From: Saprospiraceae bacterium
GTDB taxonomy: Bacteria; Bacteroidota; Bacteroidia; Chitinophagales; Saprospiraceae
Direction of reading: 5' to 3'
Assembly (NCBI GenBank): GCA_004297645.1
Contig: SCUG01000183.1
Location: 1-8,250, forward strand
Length of the DNA stretch: 8,250 nt
Shown: piece after piece, positions 1 to 6,575 of the stretch
Layout: each line of letters opens with the position of its first letter
Position numbering within the stretch: position 1 is the first letter of the stretch
Program-made: the position numbers and the translations under genes
The notes under the pieces: model-generated
Seen by the model: only the letters and a program-made list of their open reading frames with translations
Databases searched by the model: none
Told to the model about the DNA's origin: nothing

Positions 1-79
1 CGCTGATTCTTATGATTTTTTATGAAATAAAAAATCAGGAACAGCGTGAAATCATAAAGAACCAGCGTCTTTCAGCGTC
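1..79. repeat. Palindromic repeat cluster downstream of the flippase gene
   Basis: The left arm at 1-18 (CGCTGATTCTTATGATTT) is nearly the reverse complement of 49-67 (AAATCATAAAGAACCAGCG), with one mismatch and one extra base. The word CAGCGT recurs at 42-47, 63-68 and 73-78. The sequence is AT-rich, and no plausible gene lies in 1-147 on either strand. The cluster lies just past the stop of the flippase gene, so it could act as a transcript-end hairpin. The partly repeated CAGCGT words look more like a dispersed intergenic repeat cut by the window edge. The repeat structure is seen directly; its function is inferred. Confidence 0.5.
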
Positions 80-147
80 AAAAAAAACCGTTTGGAATTT
101 TTCTCTTAACACCCCTAATAGCAAATTATGAATAAATCCGGCTTCTT

Positions 148-1440
148 TCAAAGATACAAAGACAGCCAGAAAACTAAGTACAGCACCATATTATAGCCAA
201 TGTAAGTGCGCCGGTCAATGTACTGGAAGGGGGCTATTTCCAAGGCCTTCCACACATAGCTCACGACGATGAGGCGCTCCACAAAAAAGGCGGCAACGGC
301 AGCAAAGGCCACGCCTTCCAGCCCCCAGAGGCTTCCCCACCACCAACTCAGCATGGTCAGCAGTACCAACTCAAAGGTGGCGCTCAGGGTGAGAAAATAG
401 TTTTTCCCCTGGCTCATCACTATCACATTTGGCAACAAAATCCGGCTGGAAATCAGCAGGGTGAAAATGTTGTAAACCCGCGCCGACTCCTCAAACCCGT
501 CGCTGAATACCACGGGAAAGAGAAACGGGCTTGCCAGCATGGACAGCATACTCAACGGAAACAGCCAATGCGACAGTTTTCGGGAGGAGGCTTTGATGCG
601 TTGCAATCCTAACGTCAGGTTTTCCGCCGTCTCCGGGATGAGGGAAGTGCCCAAAGCCCCCACCATCAACACTGCCAGCGGGAACTCTCGTGCGCCATAC
701 CGGAATATGGCAAACGCCTTTTCATCGTCAAACAAGTTGGTTACCACGAGGCCGCTGGCGTAGTCCGCCCCTTTTCCGATGAGCGACAACAAAACCAATG
801 GCACCGCAAGGACAGCATATTTTTTTACAAAACTCCGGTCGACCTGCCACTCGGTGTAGCGGTACAAAACCACCAGTGCCCAACAGTATTTGAACACGGC
901 CACGGCTACCAGGCCGGCCATCGCCGCCCGCAGGTTATAACCGAGATAAATAGGCACGACAACAGCCGCCAGTTGAAGCCCGAAGCCAAAAATGGCAAAC
1001 CAGACAATCAGTGCATATTTTTTTATCAGGAGGTAATAGATGTGAACAAGAAACGCCGGGCAATTGAAAATCACATAAAGGGCGAGCAAGTCAAGGTTGG
1101 GCACCGCAGTAAAGTTGGTGAGCTGGTCAACCACGAAATGCCGGGACAGAAAGAGCGCTACACCCGCTGCCAGCCCGGCGGCCGAAAACAGTAAAAACAC
1201 GCTGAACAAGGCCGTGGGCCTGGCGGAGCCTTCGAGTTTGGGAAACTGTTGGAGCAGGGCATTTTGGCCCCCTGACACCCAAAAAAAACTGAACAGGCTG
1301 CCAATGAACATCCATGCCTCGTACACCGAAATCTGCTCCAGGGGCAAGCCGCTTTTGGCTAAGTATATCCCAATCAGCACCGCAGTACCGAACTGAAGCA
1401 CCTGAAAAATTTGCAGAGAATTGATGTTGTTTATACGCAT
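148..1440 (-). CDS. MOP-superfamily polysaccharide/lipid flippase (Wzx-like membrane protein)
   Basis: This predicted inner-membrane protein of 430 residues is hydrophobic along its whole length, with about 12 likely membrane segments and short charged loops. That fits the oligosaccharide flippase / polysaccharide biosynthesis protein family, which moves lipid-linked sugars across the inner membrane. Internal features typical of the family include the central segment "YGAREFPLAVLMVGALG", with an Arg-Glu pair entering a membrane helix, and a small C-terminal tail after the last helix. The ATG at 1440 is preferred because the first membrane helix follows within about 10 residues ("MRINNINSLQIFQVLQFG"). 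A TTG at 1497, one base past the upstream stop, would add 19 polar residues; it has an AGGAG 7 bases upstream, but that motif is also coding sequence of the previous gene. The gene lies downstream of the saccharopine-reductase-like gene, probably on the same transcript. No glycosyltransferase cluster is present, so the substrate is unknown. Confidence 0.85.
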   Translation of the reverse strand: MRINNINSLQIFQVLQFGTAVLIGIYLAKSGLPLEQISVYEAWMFIGSLFSFFWVSGGQNALLQQFPKLEGSARPTALFSVFLLFSAAGLAAGVALFLSRHFVVDQLTNFTAVPNLDLLALYVIFNCPAFLVHIYYLLIKKYALIVWFAIFGFGLQLAAVVVPIYLGYNLRAAMAGLVAVAVFKYCWALVVLYRYTEWQVDRSFVKKYAVLAVPLVLLSLIGKGADYASGLVVTNLFDDEKAFAIFRYGAREFPLAVLMVGALGTSLIPETAENLTLGLQRIKASSRKLSHWLFPLSMLSMLASPFLFPVVFSDGFEESARVYNIFTLLISSRILLPNVIVMSQGKNYFLTLSATFELVLLTMLSWWWGSLWGLEGVAFAAVAAFFVERLIVVSYVWKALEIAPFQYIDRRTYIGYNMVLYLVFWLSLYL

Positions 1441-1498
1441 GCCGGGGTGCCTGCCCCCAATGGTTTTACCGCTGATACATCCTCCTTGCTTCTCCAAT

Positions 1499-2845
1499 TC
1501 AAAGCTCCTCTTCGCGCTCGTGAAATAGGACGCCGTACGATTTTAGCTCCTCCAGCACCGGCTCGTACACCTCCTTCTGAACGGGGATGTGTACCCCTTT
1601 AACTTTCATTTTCCCCTGCATGACGAGTTTGGTAAAAATGCCCAACGGCAGCCCCACTAACCGCGCCATGGCAGTATCGGAGGCATCTTTGCCTTCGAGC
1701 ACCAAGGTAGAAAACCGCCGCATTTTTTTGCCCGCCAGCTCATAGTCGAACTCGTGCTGCATGATGATGAGGTCGCGGTCTTTGGGTTTGAGTTTCCATT
1801 TTTCCAATAGCAAGTTTTCAAGGATGAATGCCGGCGTAGCTTTTGAGAGGCCAATTTTCTTTTTGCTAAAAAGGCCCAACCAGTCCAATTTTTTCATCAC
1901 CGGCGAAAACTCCCGCTCCTCCACAAGCCCGGCGATGCGCTCCTTGACCGAAGCTCCGGGGCTGCCCTCTTTTGCCAGATAGGCTTCCATGAGTTCGTGA
2001 TAGGTGATTTTATCGGAATCCATGATGGGATAAGTGGCATCGGTCAGGCCGATTTTCACCAAAGCATTCCACGCATCACAAAAACCGCGGTAGCGAATGG
2101 TGCCGCGATAAATGTCCGGAATGTCAGCCAGCCCGTAAGCCTCGCGGTAGAGCAGCGCTTCGCGGTTGGCGTAAACCTCGAAAGGCTCATCGAATCCCGG
2201 CACCTCAATGATGCGGTATTCTTTGAACAGGCGGTGGTAGGGGATGTATTTAAACTTGCCGTTTTCGAGATATTGAGCCGTGCCTTGCCCCGCCAACACT
2301 ACGTTGCGGGGATTCCAGGTAAATTTGTAGCGCCAAGGATTATCGCCCACGCAATCAAGCGCTACCAGCCCGCCGGCATTGGAGCGGAAGGCGGTGATTT
2401 TGCCGCCTTTGCCTTTTATTTCGTGGATGGTTTTCATGGCCGACATGTGGTCAATGCCAGGGTCAAGCCCCAGCTCTCCCATGAAAATTAGTTCGTTGTT
2501 GCGAAATTCATTCACCACCTTGAAAAGGTCCTTCGAAACATAAGAAGCTGTGATGAAGTGCTTTTTTAAGTCAATGCAGTCATAGACCACCTCCAAATGC
2601 AAATGCGCCGGCAATAGCGACACCACTAAGTCGGCGCGGGAAATTAGCTGCCGCCGGTCGTTCACTTTCATTACATCGAGCCAGACTCCCTGGCCGTTTG
2701 GATGGTTTCCAACTTTTCGGGCAGCGAGTTGCGGGTCGGCATCGGCTACAATGACGCGCCAATTGTTTTCTTCAGCACGTGCGAGGACATACGTGATAAG
2801 TGCAGTGCTGGACCTCCCGGCCCCAAGTATTAGGATGTTGTTCAT
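1499..2845 (-). CDS. Saccharopine reductase-like (saccharopine dehydrogenase family, LYS9 type)
   Basis: This 448-residue cytosolic oxidoreductase opens with a Rossmann nucleotide-binding fold: "NILILGAGRSS" at residues 3-13, and the acidic end of strand two at "VADAD" (33-37). The family motif "ELGLDPGIDHM" is at 124-134. The C-terminal catalytic domain has "GDNPWRYKFTWNPRNVVLAG" at 167-186, characteristic of glutamate-forming saccharopine reductases. Family knowledge: these enzymes interconvert saccharopine with glutamate and 2-aminoadipate semialdehyde using NAD(P)H. The length matches monofunctional fungal and bacterial members. The flanking genes are not lysine genes, so whether it serves lysine breakdown, synthesis or a related condensation (carboxynorspermidine dehydrogenase has the same fold) cannot be read from context. 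The ATG start is directly followed by the Rossmann strand, so it is well placed. It is divergent from the cytidine deaminase gene. Confidence 0.88.
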   Translation of the reverse strand: MNNILILGAGRSSTALITYVLARAEENNWRVIVADADPQLAARKVGNHPNGQGVWLDVMKVNDRRQLISRADLVVSLLPAHLHLEVVYDCIDLKKHFITASYVSKDLFKVVNEFRNNELIFMGELGLDPGIDHMSAMKTIHEIKGKGGKITAFRSNAGGLVALDCVGDNPWRYKFTWNPRNVVLAGQGTAQYLENGKFKYIPYHRLFKEYRIIEVPGFDEPFEVYANREALLYREAYGLADIPDIYRGTIRYRGFCDAWNALVKIGLTDATYPIMDSDKITYHELMEAYLAKEGSPGASVKERIAGLVEEREFSPVMKKLDWLGLFSKKKIGLSKATPAFILENLLLEKWKLKPKDRDLIIMQHEFDYELAGKKMRRFSTLVLEGKDASDTAMARLVGLPLGIFTKLVMQGKMKVKGVHIPVQKEVYEPVLEELKSYGVLFHEREEEL

Positions 2846-2946
2846 TTTTTTCGGAACTATGAGCCTTCGTACAGCAGGAATTGGGGATATTCTTGAAATT
2901 ATTTCGTTCCCGCAACGTGCCGTTCAGAAGAGATAATTAGCGGCCG

Positions 2947-2975
2947 CAAGTTAAAGATTCGCAGTATCCCCTCAA
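2947..2975 (-). promoter_or_regulatory. Possible Bacteroidota promoter for the saccharopine-reductase gene
   Basis: Reading the minus strand, TTG (2975-2973) is followed after 19 bases by TAACTTG (2953-2947). This approximates the Bacteroidota pattern TTG, 19-20 bases, TAnnTTTG, but the second box is one T short. It lies about 100 bases upstream of the ATG at 2845. The match is weak and the call tentative. Confidence 0.25.
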
Positions 2976-2991
2976 AAATCAATAGTGGTTA

Positions 2992-3061
2992 TTCGAGCGG
3001 CAGGGTTTTGAACCCCGCAGTTCGGTTCGAAAACGCGGGGTTCAAAACCCTGCCGCTTGAA
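2992..3061. repeat. 27-base inverted repeat (hairpin/cruciform) between divergent genes
   Basis: The left arm at 2992-3018 and the right arm at 3035-3061 are reverse complements over 27 bases with a single G/T mismatch (a wobble pair in RNA). The spacer is 16 bases and holds a small TTCG/CGAA stem of its own. Each arm is also a mini-hairpin: GGGTT, TTG, AACCC on the left and the mirror on the right. It sits between two divergently transcribed genes, so it is not a terminator for either. It may be a REP-like or other dispersed element, or an insulator between the two promoters. The structure is certain; the role is not. Confidence 0.85.
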
Positions 3062-3113
3062 TGGAACCATGAATTTTTGAACGGCTACGATTCGCACTGT
3101 ATCTGGTAGATTG

Positions 3114-3130
3114 AAAATCGAAACGATTTT
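3114..3130. promoter_or_regulatory. Perfect dyad upstream of the cytidine deaminase gene
   Basis: AAAATCG (3114-3120), AAA, CGATTTT (3124-3130) is a perfect 7-base inverted repeat with a 3-base centre. It ends 31 bases before the ATG at 3162. It could be an operator or a small leader hairpin. A weak promoter-like pair lies further upstream (TTG ending at 3079, then TATCTGG at 3100-3106). Both calls are tentative. Confidence 0.25.
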
Positions 3131-3161
3131 TGCAAAACAAATAAGCTCAAACACAACCACC

Positions 3162-3644
3162 ATGAGAAAGCAACTTTTTAAATGCCCGGTCACAGTCTTT
3201 GATTTGCCAGATGAGTTGGCTCCCGGCGACCAGGCATTGCTGGCACTCGCCCGGCAAACCAGAGAAGATGCCTACGCCCCTTATTCCGGGTTTAAAGTCG
3301 GGGCAGCCGCCCTGATGGAAAACGGCGAAATGCTGTCGGGCACCAATTACGAAAACGCCTCCTACCCCCTTACTATTTGCGCCGAACAGGCCGTGTTAGC
3401 GGCCGCTTCCAGCCGGTTTCCCGGCATGGCTGTGCGTGCCCTCGCCATCTCCGTAAAAAATTTGAAACAGGTAATCGCTCATCCCGCCGCCCCTTGCGGT
3501 GCCTGCCGGCAGGTAATTTATGAAACCGAACGAAAAAACGATGCCGGCATCCGCGTGATTTTGCAGGGCGAAACGGGTCCCGTTTATATCATCGAGCGTG
3601 GCCGGGATTTGCTGCCATTAGCTTTTGATGAGACCTACCTTTGA
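3162..3644 (+). CDS. cdd: Cytidine deaminase (homotetrameric, zinc-dependent)
   Basis: This 160-residue cytosolic enzyme hydrolyses cytidine or deoxycytidine to uridine or deoxyuridine plus ammonia in pyrimidine salvage. All catalytic elements are visible. "APYSGFKVGAA" (39-49) begins the core. "NYENASYPLTICAEQAVLAA" (62-81) holds the substrate-binding Asn62 and Glu64 and the C-A-E motif with zinc ligand Cys73 and proton-shuttling Glu75. "PCGACRQVI" (111-119) supplies zinc ligands Cys112 and Cys115. The C-terminal "LLPLAFDETYL" tail is typical of bacterial Cdd, and the size matches the short tetrameric class rather than the duplicated E. coli class. The ATG at 3162 is chosen over a TTG at 3111, whose 17 extra residues are polar and not family-like. 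It is the only plus-strand gene here and converges on the Sua5 gene. Confidence 0.93.
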   Translation: MRKQLFKCPVTVFDLPDELAPGDQALLALARQTREDAYAPYSGFKVGAAALMENGEMLSGTNYENASYPLTICAEQAVLAAASSRFPGMAVRALAISVKNLKQVIAHPAAPCGACRQVIYETERKNDAGIRVILQGETGPVYIIERGRDLLPLAFDETYL

Positions 3645-3680
3645 GGCTTGCTCCATTCTATTTCTTTTAAAAAAAAATAG
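3645..3680. terminator. AT-rich convergent intergenic spacer, possible bidirectional terminator
   Basis: The 36 bases between the convergent cytidine deaminase and Sua5 stops contain CTATTTCTTTT (3658-3668) followed by A9-TAG (3669-3680). The outer CTATTT and AAATAG can pair, and the inner T and A runs extend the stem imperfectly. The run reads as a T-tract on the minus strand and an A-tract on the plus strand. The stem is all AT, hence weak, so a terminator role is only suggested by position. Confidence 0.3.
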
Positions 3681-4661
3681 TCAGATGTTAACTGCCGCCC
3701 GCCGCAGGCGGTCGTTGATGGCTAATCCCATTCCGTGTTCTGGCACCCATTCTGCGAGAATCACATCAGCGCCGCAAGTGCCGGCTTGCCGCATCACAGA
3801 AAACAGATTCTTCGCCGCCACGTCAAGGTTGGCGGTAGGTGAGAGTTGAAAACGAAAGGCAGCCGGCACATTAACCAGATTGCCGCCAAATTCGAGCAGG
3901 CATATTTTTTTCCCTGAAAAAGCCGCACGCATTTTCGCCACATCCCCCACGTGCAACGGGGTGGCCGTGGCGTAATGGCTTTTCAATTGCCCCGGCGCTA
4001 CAGGGTGGTTTTCCACGCCGGTCTTTACGATGGCCTTGCGGCCAATGATGCGCTCTATTTCTTCCACCGCTACCCCGCCCTTTCGCCAGATGATGAGCTG
4101 CCCGTCTTCGAAATCAATGATGGTGCTTTCCACACCCACGGTGCAGGTTCCGCCGTCGAGGATGTACGGGATTTTTCCGTGCAACCCTTCGTAAACGTGC
4201 TGTGCCGTGGTGGGACTCACATAGCCGGACGGGTTGGCGCTGGGTGCTGCCAGCGGGAAATCGAGCGAAAGCAAAAGTTGCCGGGTAAGCGGGTGCGCCG
4301 GTATCCGAATGGCCACCTTCGGGCTGCCCGCTGTGACGAGGCCGGGCACTACGTCAGCCTTTTTAACCAAAAAAGTCAGGGGGCCAGGGGCAAAATGCCG
4401 GGCCAGTTCGTCGAACACATCAGGCACCTCCGCGGCATATTTTGCCACGTCTGACCAACCAGCCAAATGAATGATAAGTGGGTTGAAATGAGGGCGGTTC
4501 TTGGCTTTGAATATTTTCAAAACCGCATCGTCATCGAGGGCATTGGCCGCCAGCCCATACACCGTTTCGGTGGGGATGGCCACGGGCCAGCCCTCCTCCA
4601 GCAATCGTTTTGCCAGCGAAACATCTGTTCCTGTTGCAGTTTGAAATTGGTCGTATTCCAT
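3681..4661 (-). CDS. Threonylcarbamoyl-AMP synthase, long Sua5 form
   Basis: This 326-residue cytosolic enzyme makes threonylcarbamoyl-AMP from threonine, bicarbonate and ATP, the first step of the universal tRNA modification t6A at A37. The N-terminal YrdC-like domain shows "PTETVYGL" (30-37), the substrate-binding K-x-R-P...P-L pattern ("KNRPHFNPL", 54-62), "APSANPSGYVSPT" (139-151) and "GVESTIID" (176-183). A linker with "APGQLKSHYA" (222-231) leads to the C-terminal Sua5 domain, which ends in the characteristic "INDRLRRAA". The length fits the two-domain Sua5 type rather than the ~200-residue TsaC type. The ATG at 4661 is preferred over a TTG three codons upstream, because AAAGGG immediately precedes the ATG and the TTG adds nothing conserved. 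A 130-base repeat-rich gap separates it from the upstream TonB-like gene, so it may have its own promoter. Confidence 0.93.
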   Translation of the reverse strand: MEYDQFQTATGTDVSLAKRLLEEGWPVAIPTETVYGLAANALDDDAVLKIFKAKNRPHFNPLIIHLAGWSDVAKYAAEVPDVFDELARHFAPGPLTFLVKKADVVPGLVTAGSPKVAIRIPAHPLTRQLLLSLDFPLAAPSANPSGYVSPTTAQHVYEGLHGKIPYILDGGTCTVGVESTIIDFEDGQLIIWRKGGVAVEEIERIIGRKAIVKTGVENHPVAPGQLKSHYATATPLHVGDVAKMRAAFSGKKICLLEFGGNLVNVPAAFRFQLSPTANLDVAAKNLFSVMRQAGTCGADVILAEWVPEHGMGLAINDRLRRAAVNI

Positions 4662-4791
4662 CCCTTTCAACCAAAAAATATTGGTAAGTAACTGACATTA
4701 CGCACCTGCCACAGCGGGGCAAAATGTTGGTAGAAAAAAGCCACAAATCGTCCTTTCAGTCCCAGCGGGATTTTGCTCCCTAAACGCAGCC
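4662..4791. repeat. Repeat-rich intergenic spacer with paired hairpins
   Basis: On the minus strand this gap contains CTACCAACATTTTG (4733-4720) and, about 45 bases further on, the near copy TTACCAATATTTTT (4687-4674), with three differences in 14 bases. Two small hairpins with the same GCTG/CAGC core are present: AATCCC-GCT-GGGACT (4758-4772) and GCC-CCGCTGT-GGC (4708-4720). A third stem is possible at 4767-4780 (GGGA/TCCC). No open reading frame here looks real. The pattern suggests a dispersed intergenic repeat unit or two degenerate copies of one. Confidence 0.45.
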
Positions 4792-6537
4792 TCAATTCAA
4801 CCGGAACTTTACCGGCAGAAAATACTGCATGCGAACCGGCTTGCCATTGATGTCGAGGCCTGGCTTGAACCGGGGCAGCATGGACACTAAACGCACCGCT
4901 TCCTCCTCGCACCCGCCGCCCAACTGATTAAGCGCCTGTACATCGGAGATGCTGCCATCCTTTTCCACGACGAAAGATACCTTGACGGTGCCCTCTATTC
5001 TTTTGCGAAGGGCCACCTTCGGGTATTCAAGCCGCTTGGAAATGAACTCTCCGGTTTTCTGGTCGGTGCATTCCTCTTCCTGTTTTTGATTAGCATTGCT
5101 GCAATTTGGATACACCGGCATCCGGGCGGCAGAGCGTACTGGCACATCTGCACGGTTTTCTCTCTGCGGTTTTGTTGTACCTGATGGCTGTGTGGCAGGT
5201 CGCGTAGTTTCTTTTTCCGGTACAACCGCCCGCGGGTTTTCCCTTTCCGATTCTTCCGGCGCGGAGGCAGGCTCTCCACCGGCGTTTCGCTGATTGAGGC
5301 GATTCTGCGCCTCCGTCACATGGCGGCCTCCAGGAAATTCAATGAGGTATTGGCGTATCTGAGCAGTATCGCCGGAGACCAACGCAGATTCCCAGAAAAT
5401 AGCATCGAGGCTGTCAATCTTCTGACGGGCAGCGGCCGCTTCTTCAGTATCCGGGTATTTTTCGATGAACTCCTCCAGCGACTTTCTATCATTTTCTTTA
5501 GAAACATTATTCCAAATTTCTGAAGGTCTGTTGCCCTCAGTAGTGTTAGACAAATCATTTCCAAAGATGGACCACAATGCCCACGATGCCACCACAAAAA
5601 TCAGCAGAACCGGAAGTGCCACCGCTAACTTGCGCATCCTTCGCGCTGTGGCCGGACGGGGAGCTGAGGGCTGAGGCTGAGTCACCTCAACAACAGGGGC
5701 GGAAGGTGGCACTATGGGGAAGGGCATCACCCGATGATGGCCTTTGCTCCCTCCCGTTGTTTCGCGTGACACGGCAGCGGCTGCCGCCGCAAAATTAAGG
5801 GCGTAGCCCGCCGGTTTGAATTTCTCCCCTTCTTCGGGTTTGGGTGCAGGCCCGGCAATGATGACGACCGTTTCTTCCAGTACCACATTGCGTTTGCGCT
5901 CGATGCCCTCTTTTATTTCAATGACGGAAATTTTCAGCACTAAGGAATGTTCGCCCTCGCAAAGGGGCTTCACGTAGAAGAGCCATTCCGTTGGCAGGTC
6001 TTTTTCCACGAACTGCACCGGTTCGGAAAAAGTGCGGATGGAAAACGCCGGCGTGGTAGCCGGGTCGAGAAGTTCTACGCCCATCACGTCGGAGATGCGT
6101 ATGTCTTTCAGTACGTCTTCTTTTTCCTGATCCAGTCCTTCCATCAACACCTGCCGGTTGAATGCCACGCGGACGATGCACTTCACCTCCTTTTCTATTT
6201 GCATCGTTTTGGGGATTCGGTACATCACCTCCCCATTGTACACATCGGGCTTGCCATCCGGGGCCTCCTTTCCCTTGAGGTGATTTTCCTCTAAGGTCTC
6301 GATAAAATCTATCAGGGATTTGCGAATCTTGTTGAATTCAAGTTGCGCATTTTCGTAGGTAATGACGCCCTGCAAGAGTTGCTGATTGACCTCGCGATAG
6401 CGGCCTTCGAGCAGCACCAGGTCGTTGTATTTGTCCGTGCTGTTGGCGAGGAGCGATTTCAAAGTGGTTAGCGAAATGTCGATGCCCTCTTGTAAAACCT
6501 CTTTGAGTTCTTTTTTGATGTCTGATAACGTCTTCAT
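4792..6537 (-). CDS. EAD11-like / unknown beta-domain / TM / repeat / TonB C-terminal multidomain protein
   Basis: This 581-residue protein is predicted to cross the inner membrane once. Residues 1-82 resemble effector-associated domain 11: two amphipathic helices, then "NDLVLLEGRY" (38-47), "GVITYE" (57-62) and "NKIRKSLIDFIETLE" (69-83). EADs are adaptor modules that bring effectors and sensors together in bacterial conflict and signalling systems. Residues 104-227 are a beta-strand-rich domain I do not recognise. A low-complexity Ala/Pro linker (about 228-300, with a seven-Ala run at 249-255) leads to a membrane helix at 304-326 flanked by "ARRMRK", which puts the N-terminus in the cytoplasm. 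Two 34-residue repeats (341-374, 381-414) and a Pro/Glu-rich spacer precede a TonB C-terminal domain (about 473-580) with "YPKVALRKRIEGTVKVSF" and "PRFKPG". Classical TonB has only a few cytoplasmic residues, so 300 is exceptional. The ATG at 6537 is supported by a strong promoter and a dyad just upstream; 86 further in-frame residues overlap the GNAT gene and are not family-like. Genuine TonB energy transduction is uncertain, because a long cytoplasmic head and no ExbB/ExbD nearby favour a sensor role. Confidence 0.85.
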   Translation of the reverse strand: MKTLSDIKKELKEVLQEGIDISLTTLKSLLANSTDKYNDLVLLEGRYREVNQQLLQGVITYENAQLEFNKIRKSLIDFIETLEENHLKGKEAPDGKPDVYNGEVMYRIPKTMQIEKEVKCIVRVAFNRQVLMEGLDQEKEDVLKDIRISDVMGVELLDPATTPAFSIRTFSEPVQFVEKDLPTEWLFYVKPLCEGEHSLVLKISVIEIKEGIERKRNVVLEETVVIIAGPAPKPEEGEKFKPAGYALNFAAAAAAVSRETTGGSKGHHRVMPFPIVPPSAPVVEVTQPQPSAPRPATARRMRKLAVALPVLLIFVVASWALWSIFGNDLSNTTEGNRPSEIWNNVSKENDRKSLEEFIEKYPDTEEAAAARQKIDSLDAIFWESALVSGDTAQIRQYLIEFPGGRHVTEAQNRLNQRNAGGEPASAPEESERENPRAVVPEKETTRPATQPSGTTKPQRENRADVPVRSAARMPVYPNCSNANQKQEEECTDQKTGEFISKRLEYPKVALRKRIEGTVKVSFVVEKDGSISDVQALNQLGGGCEEEAVRLVSMLPRFKPGLDINGKPVRMQYFLPVKFRLN

Positions 6538-6539
6538 GG

Positions 6540-6553
6540 TATTGCGTGCAATA
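6540..6553. promoter_or_regulatory. Perfect dyad (candidate operator) 2 bases upstream of the EAD-TonB start codon
   Basis: TATTGC (6540-6545), GT, GCAATA (6548-6553) is a perfect 6-base inverted repeat with a 2-base centre. It lies between the predicted transcription start and the ATG at 6537. A repressor bound here would block transcription or elongation, and a small RNA hairpin here would occlude the ribosome. The dyad is seen directly; the function is inferred. Confidence 0.4.
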
Positions 6554-6575
6554 TTTGTTTCCAACTTCGGAATTC

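Noticed and set aside
1441..1497. TTG start for the flippase, with an AGGAG upstream
   Set aside because: The AGGAG is encoded by Glu-Glu-Leu codons of the preceding gene, and the 19 extra residues are polar and precede an already complete first membrane helix. It remains a possible alternative.
1997..2491. A 164-codon open frame on the plus strand
   Set aside because: It lies wholly antisense to the saccharopine-reductase gene, shows no recognisable domain, and the minus-strand protein has clear family motifs throughout.
3111..3161. TTG start for the cytidine deaminase
   Set aside because: The 17 extra residues are unlike the family and include the AAAATCG dyad; the ATG at 3162 gives the usual length.
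3951..4454. A 167-codon open frame on the plus strand
   Set aside because: Antisense shadow of the well-conserved Sua5 gene; its translation has no family-like motif.
4792..5115. A standard TonB energy-transduction gene
   Set aside because: Only the C-terminal third resembles TonB. The 300-residue cytoplasmic head and the absence of ExbB/ExbD genes nearby argue against simple annotation as tonB, so no such symbol was given.
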